This document shows, one piece after another, positions 8,836 through 16,842 of a stretch of DNA of 16,842 nt. Location: contig CAMPJQ010000008.1 of the NCBI GenBank assembly GCA_946886925.1, positions 1-16,842 of the forward strand. Direction: 5' to 3'. The translations under genes and the position numbers were made by a program. This DNA comes from an uncultured Terrimonas sp. (GTDB lineage: Bacteria > Bacteroidota > Bacteroidia > Chitinophagales > Chitinophagaceae). The notes under the pieces were generated by a model. The model did no database searches, was not told the origin of the DNA, and was given only the letters and a program-made list of their open reading frames with translations. How positions within the stretch are numbered: position 1 is the stretch's first letter; each line of letters begins with the position of its first letter.

Positions 8836-11559
8836 ATGAAACGATTCTGCCGTATTTTTTTATTGTGTTGTATAACCGGCATCAACTACTTTAGTTATGC
8901 TGGCCCTGGAAATATAGCTCCACTGTCAAAAGTTACCGCAAGTAGTTTTGCCAATAAAAACTATGCTGTACAAAATGTAACAGATGGCTGGATAGGTGTG
9001 GATGGTAAGGGCGAATGGGTTTGCGAAGGAGCGTCAACAGACTGGGGGTATATCCGGTTGCCATGGATACAATTAGAATGGGAACAACCCCAGTTTATCA
9101 ACAAAGTGGTATTATACGATCGCCCTTCATTAGAGGAAAATATTGCCGGAGGAAAATTATTGTTCAGCGACAGCAGTACAGTATGGGTAAACCAGATACC
9201 GGCCGATGGAAGCGGCATTGCGATTTCTTTTACAGCCCGCAGGGTGAAGTGGATCAAGTTTATAGTAACGGATGCTACAGGACGGGATATAGGATTTTCC
9301 GAAATAGAAGTATTTCCTTCACCGGAGCAGGCAAAGGATTATGTTTCGTGGGTGGATCCCTATATTGAGACCAACCGCGGAAGGTATTTCTTTTTTATTA
9401 CCGGCAGCCTTCCTTTCGGAATGGCCAGCGCCGCGCCGCTTACGCGCAACAAAAATCAATATGGAGGAGGATATAATTATAACGAAACTCATATACTCGG
9501 TTTTGAACAGATCCATGCGTGGATGATGTCGGGGATAGAGATCATGCCTGCCACGGAAAATCAAAATCCCGCAGAAGGGCAACAGGGATGGAAATCTGCG
9601 TTTAGTCACGATGATGAGATCGTACAACCCGGATATCATCGTGTAATGCTCCGGGATAATAAAATATGGGTAGAGCAAACAGCCACTGAAAGAGTGAATT
9701 ATTACAGGTTTCGTTATACAAAAAAAACCGCAGGAAGGATCATTATTAACCTGTCTGGTCATGTATCCAACAGTACCATGGCCGATGCAAAAATTACCCG
9801 CATCAGCGATACAGCGATAGAAGGATCTTTCAGTTCCATAAAAAGATACTGGGGCGGGCCAAAGGACGTACGCATATTTTTTGTTATCCGTTTCGATAAA
9901 CCTTTCCAATCGCTGAATGCATGGCAGGGCAATGCAACAGCAAAAAACATCAATCACGCCAGTGGCGATAGCCTCACACTGGCCGCCGCATACAACTTCA
10001 ACAAAGGAGATGAGCTACAAATGAAAATCGGGCTTTCCTATACCACAATAGAAAACGCCCGGAATAACCTGGAGCAGGAATGCAGCGGATGGAATTTCTA
10101 TAACGTAAAAGCACAGGCGCTAAATACCTGGAACCAATGGCTTGGCCGCATAGATGTAAAGGGAGGCAGCCGCGAACAGAAAATAAAATTTTATACCGAC
10201 CTGTGGCATGTATTACTGGGCAGGCAAAAAATAAATGATCTGTCGGGCGATTATCCCGACCGCACTACGGGCAAAAGAGAAGGGAATTTTACCGATGCGG
10301 TTTTCAAAATAAAAACCGTTCCTAAAGACGCTACGGGTAAACCCAGGTTTAATATGTATAACTCCGATGCATGGTGGCTTACCCAATGGAACCTCAATAT
10401 ATTGTGGGGACTGGCATGGCCGGAAATGATGGATGAACTTTCGGCTTCTATGATTGAATACGCGAACAATGGCTACCTGCTGCCCCGCGGACCTTCGGGC
10501 GGCGGCTATTCGTACATCATGACGGGATGTCCTGCTTCTAACCTGGTTGTAAGCACTTATATGAAAGGCCTGCTCACAAAAACAAATGCCAGTCATGCTT
10601 ATGAAGTAGTAAAGCGGAATCATTTGCCGGGCGGCATGCTGGGAGACAGTGCCAGCATAAACTTTTATACCCGCAATGGATGGTGGCCCGGTAACGCAGG
10701 AATTACCATTGAAGCTGCATTCCAGGACTGGGGCATAGCACAGATGGCGCACAAACTGAAGAAAAAAAAGGATTATCATTTTTTTCTTAACCGGTCCAAA
10801 GGCTGGTCGTTGTGTTTTGACACAACACAAAAATTATTATTCCCCAAAAACAGCAAAGGCGATTTTATACACAAAGATCCGTTGAGCGGTAAAGGCTGGG
10901 TGGAAGCAAACGCCTGGCAGGCAACCTGGGGCGTGTCGCATGCGATGCCTGAACTGGTAGCCAAAATGGGAGGGACTGACAGTTTCTGCACTAAGCTGAA
11001 TCATGCTTTTGAACAATCACAGGCAAATGACTTTGTATATGGCTATACCAGTGGCTATGTTAGCTATGCCAACCAGCCGGGATGCTCCAACGCGCATGTA
11101 TTCAGTTACGGAGGAAAGCCCTGGCTCACGCAATACTGGGTACGAAAAGTAAAAGAACAGGCATACGGCGGTATAACGCCGGATCTTGGTTATGGTGGTC
11201 ACGATGAGGACCAGGGGCAAATGGGTGCAGTAAGCGCTTTGATGGCAATTGGTTTGTTCGACATTATGGGTAACCAGGCACAGCAGCCGGTGTATGAGAT
11301 TACATCGCCTGTTTTTGATGAAGTAACGATTCAATTGGATAAAAAATATTACAAGGGCGAAAAGTTTGTGATTAAAACCCATAACAACAGTGCTCAGAAT
11401 TGTTATATACAATCCGCGAAATTGAACAATCAAACACTAAATAATTTCTGGTTCAGTCATGATACCTTTACCAAAGGCGGCGTCCTTGAATTATGGATGG
11501 GTGACAGACCCAACAAAGCGTGGGGAACAGCGGCATTGCCTCCTGCATGTACACCTTAA
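8836..11559 (+). CDS. exported GH92 family glycosidase B with N-terminal F5/8C-like domain
   Basis: Predicted exported alpha-mannosidase-like enzyme of 907 residues. The ATG at 8836 starts a signal peptide (MKRFCRIFLLCCITGINYFSYA); an upstream TTG at 8794 would add 14 residues and is rejected. Residues about 27-160 form a discoidin (F5/8 type C)-like beta-sandwich, with KVTASS near its start and GFSEIEVF at its end, likely a carbohydrate-binding module. GH92 begins at about 170. Catalytic elements by analogy with BT3990 are Glu690 in VEANAWQ and the Asp790/Asp792 pair in HDEDQGQM. It is the most divergent of the three paralogues: DPYIETNRGRYFF (174-186) replaces the G-x-HSRW segment of A and C, and EQIHAW (224-229) replaces SH-x-HEW, with Ala at the Glu. 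Activity is likely but the substrate may differ. The C-terminus NKAWG resembles enzyme A. The ROK kinase gene starts 20 nt after its stop. Confidence 0.88.
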   Translation: MKRFCRIFLLCCITGINYFSYAGPGNIAPLSKVTASSFANKNYAVQNVTDGWIGVDGKGEWVCEGASTDWGYIRLPWIQLEWEQPQFINKVVLYDRPSLEENIAGGKLLFSDSSTVWVNQIPADGSGIAISFTARRVKWIKFIVTDATGRDIGFSEIEVFPSPEQAKDYVSWVDPYIETNRGRYFFFITGSLPFGMASAAPLTRNKNQYGGGYNYNETHILGFEQIHAWMMSGIEIMPATENQNPAEGQQGWKSAFSHDDEIVQPGYHRVMLRDNKIWVEQTATERVNYYRFRYTKKTAGRIIINLSGHVSNSTMADAKITRISDTAIEGSFSSIKRYWGGPKDVRIFFVIRFDKPFQSLNAWQGNATAKNINHASGDSLTLAAAYNFNKGDELQMKIGLSYTTIENARNNLEQECSGWNFYNVKAQALNTWNQWLGRIDVKGGSREQKIKFYTDLWHVLLGRQKINDLSGDYPDRTTGKREGNFTDAVFKIKTVPKDATGKPRFNMYNSDAWWLTQWNLNILWGLAWPEMMDELSASMIEYANNGYLLPRGPSGGGYSYIMTGCPASNLVVSTYMKGLLTKTNASHAYEVVKRNHLPGGMLGDSASINFYTRNGWWPGNAGITIEAAFQDWGIAQMAHKLKKKKDYHFFLNRSKGWSLCFDTTQKLLFPKNSKGDFIHKDPLSGKGWVEANAWQATWGVSHAMPELVAKMGGTDSFCTKLNHAFEQSQANDFVYGYTSGYVSYANQPGCSNAHVFSYGGKPWLTQYWVRKVKEQAYGGITPDLGYGGHDEDQGQMGAVSALMAIGLFDIMGNQAQQPVYEITSPVFDEVTIQLDKKYYKGEKFVIKTHNNSAQNCYIQSAKLNNQTLNNFWFSHDTFTKGGVLELWMGDRPNKAWGTAALPPACTP

Positions 11560-11579
11560 ATACAAATCAACAAAAAGCG

Positions 11580-12455
11580 ATGGACAAATTGGTTATAGGA
11601 GTTGATATTGGGGGCACGCACATTACAGCGTGCATGGTTAATACAGACAGCGGACAAATTATTGACGGTACCTGCGTGAGAGGAGAAATAGATCCATTAC
11701 AAAATAAGGAGTATGTCATCCGCGCATGGGCCGAAACCATAGCCGCCTGCGCCAAACAACATGGACGCACCATTGACCGCGTGGGTATTGCCATGCCCGG
11801 TCCTTTTGATTATGAAAAGGGCATCAGCCTTATTACTGGTTTACACAAATATGAATGCCTTTACGGGTTAAATGTTAAGGAATTGCTGGCTGCTGAACTG
11901 GGCATAACTCCTGCCAGCATTCGCATGATGAATGATGCCACTGCTTACCTGGCAGGCGAATTGAAAGCCGGCGCCGGAAAAGACTGTGATCATGTTGCCG
12001 GCATTACGCTGGGAACCGGATTGGGTTCGGCAATATATGAAAATGATTCTTTCCAGGACGGAAATCTCTGGTGCTTCCCTTTTCGTGAAAGCAGGGCCGA
12101 AGAATTTTTAAGTTCCAGGTGGTTTACATCAGAATATGCAAAAAGAAAAAAAGAAACAGTTGCAGGCGTAAAGGAGCTGGCTGCTATGGTCCATGATGAT
12201 GCGACCGCCATGAAATTGTTTGAAGAATTCGGATATACCTTAGGCGAAGTATTGAAAGACTGGTTTTCTGATCATTTCCCTGAACGCATTATCATTGGCG
12301 GGAATATTGCCAAAGCCTGGGAGATGTTTAAACCCTATTGCGAAGAAGTGATACGGCGACATACATTATCCTGCACGCTGGCGCCTGCCCAACTGGGAGA
12401 AAATGCTGCGCTCATCGGCGCTGCGTATTTGTGGGAGGTAAAAAGAGAAACGTGA
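11580..12455 (+). CDS. ROK family sugar kinase (putative mannokinase/glucokinase)
   Basis: Cytoplasmic ATP-dependent hexose kinase of 291 residues, the last gene of the + strand run. ROK features are the phosphate-binding GVDIGGTHITA (7-17), MPGPFDYEKG (72-81), MNDATAYLAGE with predicted catalytic base Asp119 (117-127), LGTGLGS (144-150) and IIGGNIAKA (238-246). The Cys-x-Cys-Gly-x-x-Gly-Cys zinc motif of many ROK kinases is absent; in its place lies GNLWCFPFRESRAEEFLSSR (161-180), a form I associate with Bacteroidota members. There is no N-terminal DNA-binding domain, so it is a kinase and not a ROK repressor. The ATG at 11580 is preferred over an upstream GTG at 11520 that would overlap the GH92 gene. 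With the isomerase and transporter genes in the same run, mannose is the most economical substrate; glucose or N-acetylated hexoses remain possible. Confidence 0.88.
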   Translation: MDKLVIGVDIGGTHITACMVNTDSGQIIDGTCVRGEIDPLQNKEYVIRAWAETIAACAKQHGRTIDRVGIAMPGPFDYEKGISLITGLHKYECLYGLNVKELLAAELGITPASIRMMNDATAYLAGELKAGAGKDCDHVAGITLGTGLGSAIYENDSFQDGNLWCFPFRESRAEEFLSSRWFTSEYAKRKKETVAGVKELAAMVHDDATAMKLFEEFGYTLGEVLKDWFSDHFPERIIIGGNIAKAWEMFKPYCEEVIRRHTLSCTLAPAQLGENAALIGAAYLWEVKRET

Positions 12456-12618
12456 GAAAAGAAAAGTGAAAGGGGTAGCCGATTTTTTGTATGATATTCC
12501 TTCTATATGCCCTGGTACGTGTCTTCACTTACCAATATGACATATCCCCTATGCTTTGGTTCATGTCCGCACGAAACGAGTCCAACTTCGGATTCGTGAG
12601 AGAACCCTGCTTTAGATG
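12456..12618. other. convergent intergenic gap with an imperfect hairpin
   Basis: This 163-bp gap lies between the 3' ends of the ROK kinase and the opposing glycosidase gene. It holds a hairpin at 12577-12596: CGAGTCC pairs with GGATTCG (one T-G wobble) around a 6-nt loop. An alternative outer pairing is CACGAA (12570-12575) with TTCGTG (12593-12598). No adjacent T-run is present on either strand, so it is not a classical intrinsic terminator. A T-run at 12482-12487 has no clear stem before it. No credible gene was seen. Confidence 0.45.
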
Positions 12619-13908
12619 TTACTTCGCCTTTTCAAACATCACAATGGCAGTGTACAAAACACCTGCTTCTCCTCTGAATGTTCCCGATCCGCGTGGTTTG
12701 TTATCAACAGAATACCATTCATAAAAGCCATTGTTATCCTTTACCCTTTTTACCATTGGCAATACTTGTTCATACGCTTCTTTCACAAATCCATACCTGA
12801 TCAACTGTTGTATCATCCTGCCGCCAAACCAGGTCCAGTCGCCACCGTTCTGATAACTGTACTCAGGATTCATAATTTTATTTGCGAAATAACCTTTGGG
12901 ATATGGCGGATACAGTGTGAGCCCAATAGAAGGCGCACCGGCTTTCTTTACCCTGCTCACCATCTCATCCAGCGAAATTTTCACTTCTTTCTTATTTAAT
13001 AAACCGGCTTCTATGGCGATAGCGGTGCCACCAAAATAATAAATTTCATTTTCATTAAACGTTGCGGGAAAAGGAGAGCCTTTTAAATAAATATGAGGAA
13101 TAAATTTTTGCTTGTTTTTGTCCCACAAATGCTTCCGGCTGTTTTGAGCAATATTGTTTTTTATGGGTTGCCATTTTTGTTTGGTTGCAGGAATCATTTC
13201 CATTAAATTATTCAATGCTATTATAAACATGGCATTGTCATAAATATCAATGGCAGGATGTGTATTTTCATCCAGGTCAACTCCCCACCCGTGCTCCGGC
13301 TGCACATCACCCCAATCGGCGGTAGTTGCGCCAATAATTAACCCGTATTGCCTGTTGAAACGCTTATTCATTAAGAATTCCATAGACCAACCGAGGCGCT
13401 CGCCAACTGTTTTATTACCGATCATCTCGTCCAGTATGGTGCGGTCGTTGGTTAGTTGAATATATTTATATATGCTTTGTACCAGTGAGCTTTCCTGGTC
13501 GGTCTCTACCGTATTTTTATGACCGGCATAGCGTGGTTCCAGCGGTGAATAGATAAAGTCGTATTCAACTTCGCCCACCTTTTTAACCGGTGTAAACCCA
13601 TCAATAATATTGCCATCCTCTCCCTGCATTCTTAAAAAAACCAACAGGTTTTCTTTCAGCACTTCTTTCTCATACACCTGCGCAGCCAGTTCAATAAACG
13701 TATTGTAATCCCTGATCCATACCTCACGGTAACCATCACCCGCATTAAAGCCGGTTTTCATTACTTCAAGGGCTTTGGCTTTTACAAAATGAAAATATTC
13801 ATTGTTCGTGATTTTTTCAGACAAGGATTTACTGGAAAGTTTGTTTTCCTGCGCTGAACCTGCTATAACTATCATCAGCAACACCAGCAGCAAATAGTTT
13901 CTTTTCAT
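12619..13908 (-). CDS. exported (alpha/alpha)6-barrel glycoside hydrolase, GH63/MGH1-like
   Basis: A 429-residue protein with a clear signal peptide (MKRNYLLLVLLMIVIAGSA, cleavage before Gln20). The rest resembles six-hairpin glycosidases related to GH63 and the mannosylglycerate-hydrolase-like (MGH1) group, with some likeness to GH15/GH37. Visible motifs are YREVWIRDYNTF (60-71), TADWGDVQPEHGW (196-208), DIYDNAMF (221-228), NGGDWTWFGGRMI (354-366) and FYEWYS (395-400). By family analogy Asp198 and Glu397 are candidates for the general acid and base; this is inference. The ATG at 13908 lies 6 nt downstream of the GH92 enzyme C stop, so the two form one transcription unit and probably act on the same oligosaccharide. 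The protein is shorter than eukaryotic GH63 glucosidases and consists essentially of the catalytic barrel. The exact family and sugar specificity are uncertain. Confidence 0.75.
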   Translation of the reverse strand: MKRNYLLLVLLMIVIAGSAQENKLSSKSLSEKITNNEYFHFVKAKALEVMKTGFNAGDGYREVWIRDYNTFIELAAQVYEKEVLKENLLVFLRMQGEDGNIIDGFTPVKKVGEVEYDFIYSPLEPRYAGHKNTVETDQESSLVQSIYKYIQLTNDRTILDEMIGNKTVGERLGWSMEFLMNKRFNRQYGLIIGATTADWGDVQPEHGWGVDLDENTHPAIDIYDNAMFIIALNNLMEMIPATKQKWQPIKNNIAQNSRKHLWDKNKQKFIPHIYLKGSPFPATFNENEIYYFGGTAIAIEAGLLNKKEVKISLDEMVSRVKKAGAPSIGLTLYPPYPKGYFANKIMNPEYSYQNGGDWTWFGGRMIQQLIRYGFVKEAYEQVLPMVKRVKDNNGFYEWYSVDNKPRGSGTFRGEAGVLYTAIVMFEKAK

Positions 13909-13914
13909 TTTTTA

Positions 13915-16842
13915 TTACTTTTTATTATCAATACCCCATTTCGTATCAGGCGTTGCTCCCATCTGCAAGATCAGGGAACCGCCTTTCAACAATTCAGCAG
14001 CAGGAAATTTAAACGACTTCAATTCTTTTCCGTTCAGTACCGCGCTTTGAACGTACATATTCCTGCGTGATGCGCCTTTGGCTTCTATAACAAATTTTTC
14101 ACCGCGTCCGAACCTTTTTCCCAGATCAATCTCAATTTTCTCAAAAAGCGGGCTTGCAATTTCATACACGGGGTTAATGCTGCATCCTCCATCGGTTTGG
14201 AACAATCCCAGCGCGGCCATTACGAACCAGGCGCTCATCTGTCCCTGGTCCTCATCTCCCAGGTAAGCATTTCCAACACCATATCCATAATACCGTTCTA
14301 AAATAGAACGGGTCCATTTTTGAGTAGACCAGGGTTTTCCCGCCCAGTTAAAGAGGAACGAAAAATGCATAGACTGCTGGTTTCCCTGTACTACCGGGTA
14401 ATTCCAGTACTGATCGTTCATTCCGTTGTACCGCCATGGCGCACTCGCTTCAAATCCCCATTCTAACCTCTCAACAAATTTCTTCTTTCCTATAAGGTTC
14501 ACCAAAGCAGGAACATCCTGGGGAACGAAAAAAGTAAGCTGCCATGCATTGCCTTCAACATAGTGGTGGTTAGCCCCGCTGCGAAAAGGATCAAAATCGG
14601 GCGCCCATTTTCCATCGCTTAATTTCATGTGGCAATAACCATCTTTGTCTATGGTGTTTTTCCACCAGTTTCCGCGATCATTAAATTTTTCATATAGTTC
14701 TTTTTTTCCCAGAGATTTAGCCAGTTGTCCTACCGTCCAGTCATCATAGGAATACTCCATTGAATTTGAAAAACGACCTTTATCTGAAGGCACATATTTG
14801 TGTTTCATGTATTCCGTTAAATCGCGGTTACCGGCAAAGCCTGTATAAATTTTTTTCGCCGGAATTGTTTGCATATTAACCGCCGCCTCTAACAGTTTCG
14901 ATGCATCAAAATTTCGTATCCCCATTTGATAAGCGCCAACCATCATAGGTATTTCGTGTTCCGCCACCATTACCGGTATATAATTCATACCTGCCGGACC
15001 CTTTGCCAACCGTCCATAAGCGTCGTACATAGCAAGTTCAGAATTTACCCACCTGTTACTCCATTCGGGAGTAATCAAATTCCACATTTGGTTTAAATTC
15101 CAGAATGTGTTCCAAAAAGCATCACAGCCCAAAGCAACATCATCTGCACCTTTCATCTGCTGTATTTTACCATCCGTTCCTCTCCATTGTCCATTAATGT
15201 CGCTCCAGGTATTGCGACTGCAGATTGACCTGTACATCGCATTATAAAAGCGCACTTTCTCCTGCCTGTTTGTTGTTGTAATATTTACGCGGTTAAAAAT
15301 ATCATTCCATTGATCAACCTGCTTTTGCCGCACGGCGTCAAAATCCCATCCGAAAACATTTGTTAATTCTGTTTTTAAATTCAAATCTGCATTGGCTATA
15401 CTTACCAGTGAAATACCCGACCTCACCTTAACCACAGGATTTTCTTTGGCATCGAATTGAAGAAAGAACCCAGCGTCTTTAATGTCTTTGGCCTCAAAAT
15501 GATCTCCATAGGAAACTTTATCGTTGACCCAGCTTCCGATGGATTTAAAAGGTTTGTCAAATTCTAAAACAAAATGAACGGTGTAGTCCTGGTCGGCATC
15601 TGTACTCCAAACGCCTGGTGAAAGCTGGTGTGCAAAGCCTTCGATCCTGTAATCACTGATCTTATTTACACTGATTTCCTTTAACTGGTAATCGTACTCA
15701 GACGGAATATGAAGATCCACAAGGATGCGTGAACTGTCTTTGTTTTCGGGAAAAGTAAACCGCATAAATCCACAGCGGGTAGTAGCAGTAACTTCAGCTT
15801 TAATGTCGTAGTCTTTGAGCTGAACCTTATAATACCCTATTGGCGCTTCTTCCGTTTTTTTATCAATCTCCGATCTGTAACCTGAACCAGGTACCAACTC
15901 ATCGCCAATTTTTGTTTTCAATATACCATTTGAGGCAAAAATCCCTAATCCTCCCATGGTCCATTCATGAATATGACTGAATGTACCTACGCTTTCGTAT
16001 GACGGTTGATACCCCGCCTGCCATCCGGAATTTTGATTATCCGGACTCAGCTTTACCATACTAAACGGCATCCACGGACCCGGTGCAATCATCCAGCGGG
16101 AATGACCGGTTCCAATACGGGTATCAACATAATCGGCCAGCGTTTGCAATTTTTGAGCAGAACGTTCTACCACACCTTCCTCCACTAACTTTCCATCTGC
16201 CAATATCCGGTATTTACTTTGCTGTTGCGTTTTGACCGCAGGCATCGGCGCTTCAAATTCATAATTGCCTTTTTCAAGCTGCTCTTTAAATATTGCCTGC
16301 CCATCCAATTCAACACTTAAAACGGGCAGACCCTGCAGGTGCTCGATATTAACCAAAAGCGGCTGCACTTTTTTCCCTTCCTGTAATAATTCATAGTTTG
16401 CCGCTTTTACATTTCGTACAAAAACATTGTTCGGCTTTTCAACTTTTAATGCAGTTCCTTCTAACCGGATTTCATCAAATAATATCCACGATCCTTCCAG
16501 CACTTCGATAGTAATACAATTGCCTCCTTTTTTTATTACCCCGCTTTCAACCGGTATTTCTATTGTTTTGGGTGTAGCATTATCAAGATTTCCCGTGATG
16601 GGAAGTGTATCCACATAAGGCTCTTTAAGCGAAGGGCGCTTTTGCTTATGGCGATCGTAACCCATTGCAGTAAGCTGCTGCTTAACCGATTGATTGTTGA
16701 CAGATACTTTTATGAGCGGCAGGAATTTTTTAGCGTAATCTGCAAGCTCCATAACCAATTTATAATTTCCCTGCACGGGCAAGTCTTCTACACCAAATAA
16801 AATATTATCATGGCTGGTACGCCAACCGGAAGTTGGCCATGT
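13915..16842 (-). CDS. GH92 family glycosidase C with N-terminal lyase-domain-III-like module (5' partial)
   Basis: The reading frame stays open to the right edge, so the true start lies outside; 975 residues are visible. A TTG at 16782 would truncate a domain and is not the start. Residues about 1-130 resemble domain III of family PL4 rhamnogalacturonan lyases, a jelly-roll carbohydrate-binding fold: ILFGVED (14-20), a V-x-VN strand and KKGGNCITIEVLEG...FDEIRLEG. A roughly 100-residue beta-rich linker follows. GH92 starts near DTRIGTGHSRW (240-250), with SHIHEW (289-294), catalytic Glu763 in EGNAWQ and the Asp863/Asp865 pair in GDEDQGQMSAW, by analogy with BT3990. The GTGHSRW segment groups it with enzyme A against B. 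Export is likely, but the signal peptide is beyond the window. The (alpha/alpha)6-barrel glycosidase gene follows 6 nt after its stop. Confidence 0.9.
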   Translation of the reverse strand, partial: TWPTSGWRTSHDNILFGVEDLPVQGNYKLVMELADYAKKFLPLIKVSVNNQSVKQQLTAMGYDRHKQKRPSLKEPYVDTLPITGNLDNATPKTIEIPVESGVIKKGGNCITIEVLEGSWILFDEIRLEGTALKVEKPNNVFVRNVKAANYELLQEGKKVQPLLVNIEHLQGLPVLSVELDGQAIFKEQLEKGNYEFEAPMPAVKTQQQSKYRILADGKLVEEGVVERSAQKLQTLADYVDTRIGTGHSRWMIAPGPWMPFSMVKLSPDNQNSGWQAGYQPSYESVGTFSHIHEWTMGGLGIFASNGILKTKIGDELVPGSGYRSEIDKKTEEAPIGYYKVQLKDYDIKAEVTATTRCGFMRFTFPENKDSSRILVDLHIPSEYDYQLKEISVNKISDYRIEGFAHQLSPGVWSTDADQDYTVHFVLEFDKPFKSIGSWVNDKVSYGDHFEAKDIKDAGFFLQFDAKENPVVKVRSGISLVSIANADLNLKTELTNVFGWDFDAVRQKQVDQWNDIFNRVNITTTNRQEKVRFYNAMYRSICSRNTWSDINGQWRGTDGKIQQMKGADDVALGCDAFWNTFWNLNQMWNLITPEWSNRWVNSELAMYDAYGRLAKGPAGMNYIPVMVAEHEIPMMVGAYQMGIRNFDASKLLEAAVNMQTIPAKKIYTGFAGNRDLTEYMKHKYVPSDKGRFSNSMEYSYDDWTVGQLAKSLGKKELYEKFNDRGNWWKNTIDKDGYCHMKLSDGKWAPDFDPFRSGANHHYVEGNAWQLTFFVPQDVPALVNLIGKKKFVERLEWGFEASAPWRYNGMNDQYWNYPVVQGNQQSMHFSFLFNWAGKPWSTQKWTRSILERYYGYGVGNAYLGDEDQGQMSAWFVMAALGLFQTDGGCSINPVYEIASPLFEKIEIDLGKRFGRGEKFVIEAKGASRRNMYVQSAVLNGKELKSFKFPAAELLKGGSLILQMGATPDTKWGIDNKK

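Noticed and set aside
9319..9957. 212-codon open frame on the minus strand inside GH92 gene B
   Set aside because: It lies wholly antisense to a gene with strong family motifs, and its product shows no recognisable domain or coherent composition.
10213..10830. 205-codon open frame on the minus strand inside GH92 gene B
   Set aside because: Same reason: antisense shadow of a well-supported coding region, with no domain signature.
11520..11579. GTG at 11520 as start of the ROK kinase
   Set aside because: It would overlap the GH92 gene and add 20 residues unlike the family; the ATG at 11580 places the phosphate-binding motif at the usual distance.
12491..12724. Possible 77-residue protein in the convergent gap (+ strand)
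   Set aside because: It runs into the 3' end of the opposing glycosidase gene, has no recognisable motif and no promoter or conserved context.
16780..16782. TTG at 16782 as start of GH92 enzyme C
   Set aside because: The frame remains open for 20 more codons to the window edge, and these encode the beginning of the same N-terminal domain, so the gene is cut by the window.
1..16842. SusC/SusD pair, insertion sequences, CRISPR arrays, tRNA or rRNA genes
   Set aside because: I looked for these and found no supporting sequence: no TonB plug or SusD lipoprotein, no transposase, no regularly spaced repeats and no tRNA-like cloverleaf.

Overview
The window looks like a chromosomal segment from a member of the Bacteroidota, most likely near the Chitinophagaceae. 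No database search was possible, so this rests on four things: start codons lacking Shine-Dalgarno sequences, a TTTG/TAnnTTTG-type promoter candidate, exported family GH92 glycosidases of a kind common in this phylum, and a fused mannose-6-phosphate isomerase typical of it.

Layout: (1) 86-1561 (+) encodes a monofunctional haem catalase, closed by a strong terminator and apparently unrelated to the rest. (2) 1634-3979 (-) encodes exported GH92 enzyme A. (3) A 368-bp divergent region carries a promoter candidate and an intrinsic terminator inside the leader of the next operon. (4) 4348-12455 (+) is a five-gene run: a class I mannose-6-phosphate isomerase with an N-terminal degenerate kinase-like domain, a sugar porter (MFS), a DUF4185/DUF5005-like probable lipoprotein, exported GH92 enzyme B with an F5/8C-like domain, and a cytoplasmic ROK sugar kinase. 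(5) After a short convergent gap, 12619-16842 (-) encodes GH92 enzyme C, which runs off the right edge and has an N-terminal rhamnogalacturonan-lyase-domain-III-like module. It is followed 6 nt downstream by an exported (alpha/alpha)6-barrel glycosidase.

The simplest reading is a mannose salvage locus. Exported GH92 enzymes and the GH63/MGH1-like glycosidase release mannose outside the cytoplasmic membrane, the sugar porter imports it, the ROK kinase phosphorylates it, and the isomerase makes fructose-6-phosphate. This is inferred from family assignments; no substrate can be read from the sequence. No SusC/SusD pair, sigma/anti-sigma pair or dedicated regulator is present in the window.

The most noteworthy point is that all three GH92 proteins keep the catalytic Glu and the Asp-x-Asp pair but lack the usual GG-H-G-H-T active-site signature, and B departs further from A and C. 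The DUF4185/DUF5005-like protein has no assigned role and is the best candidate for an undescribed component.
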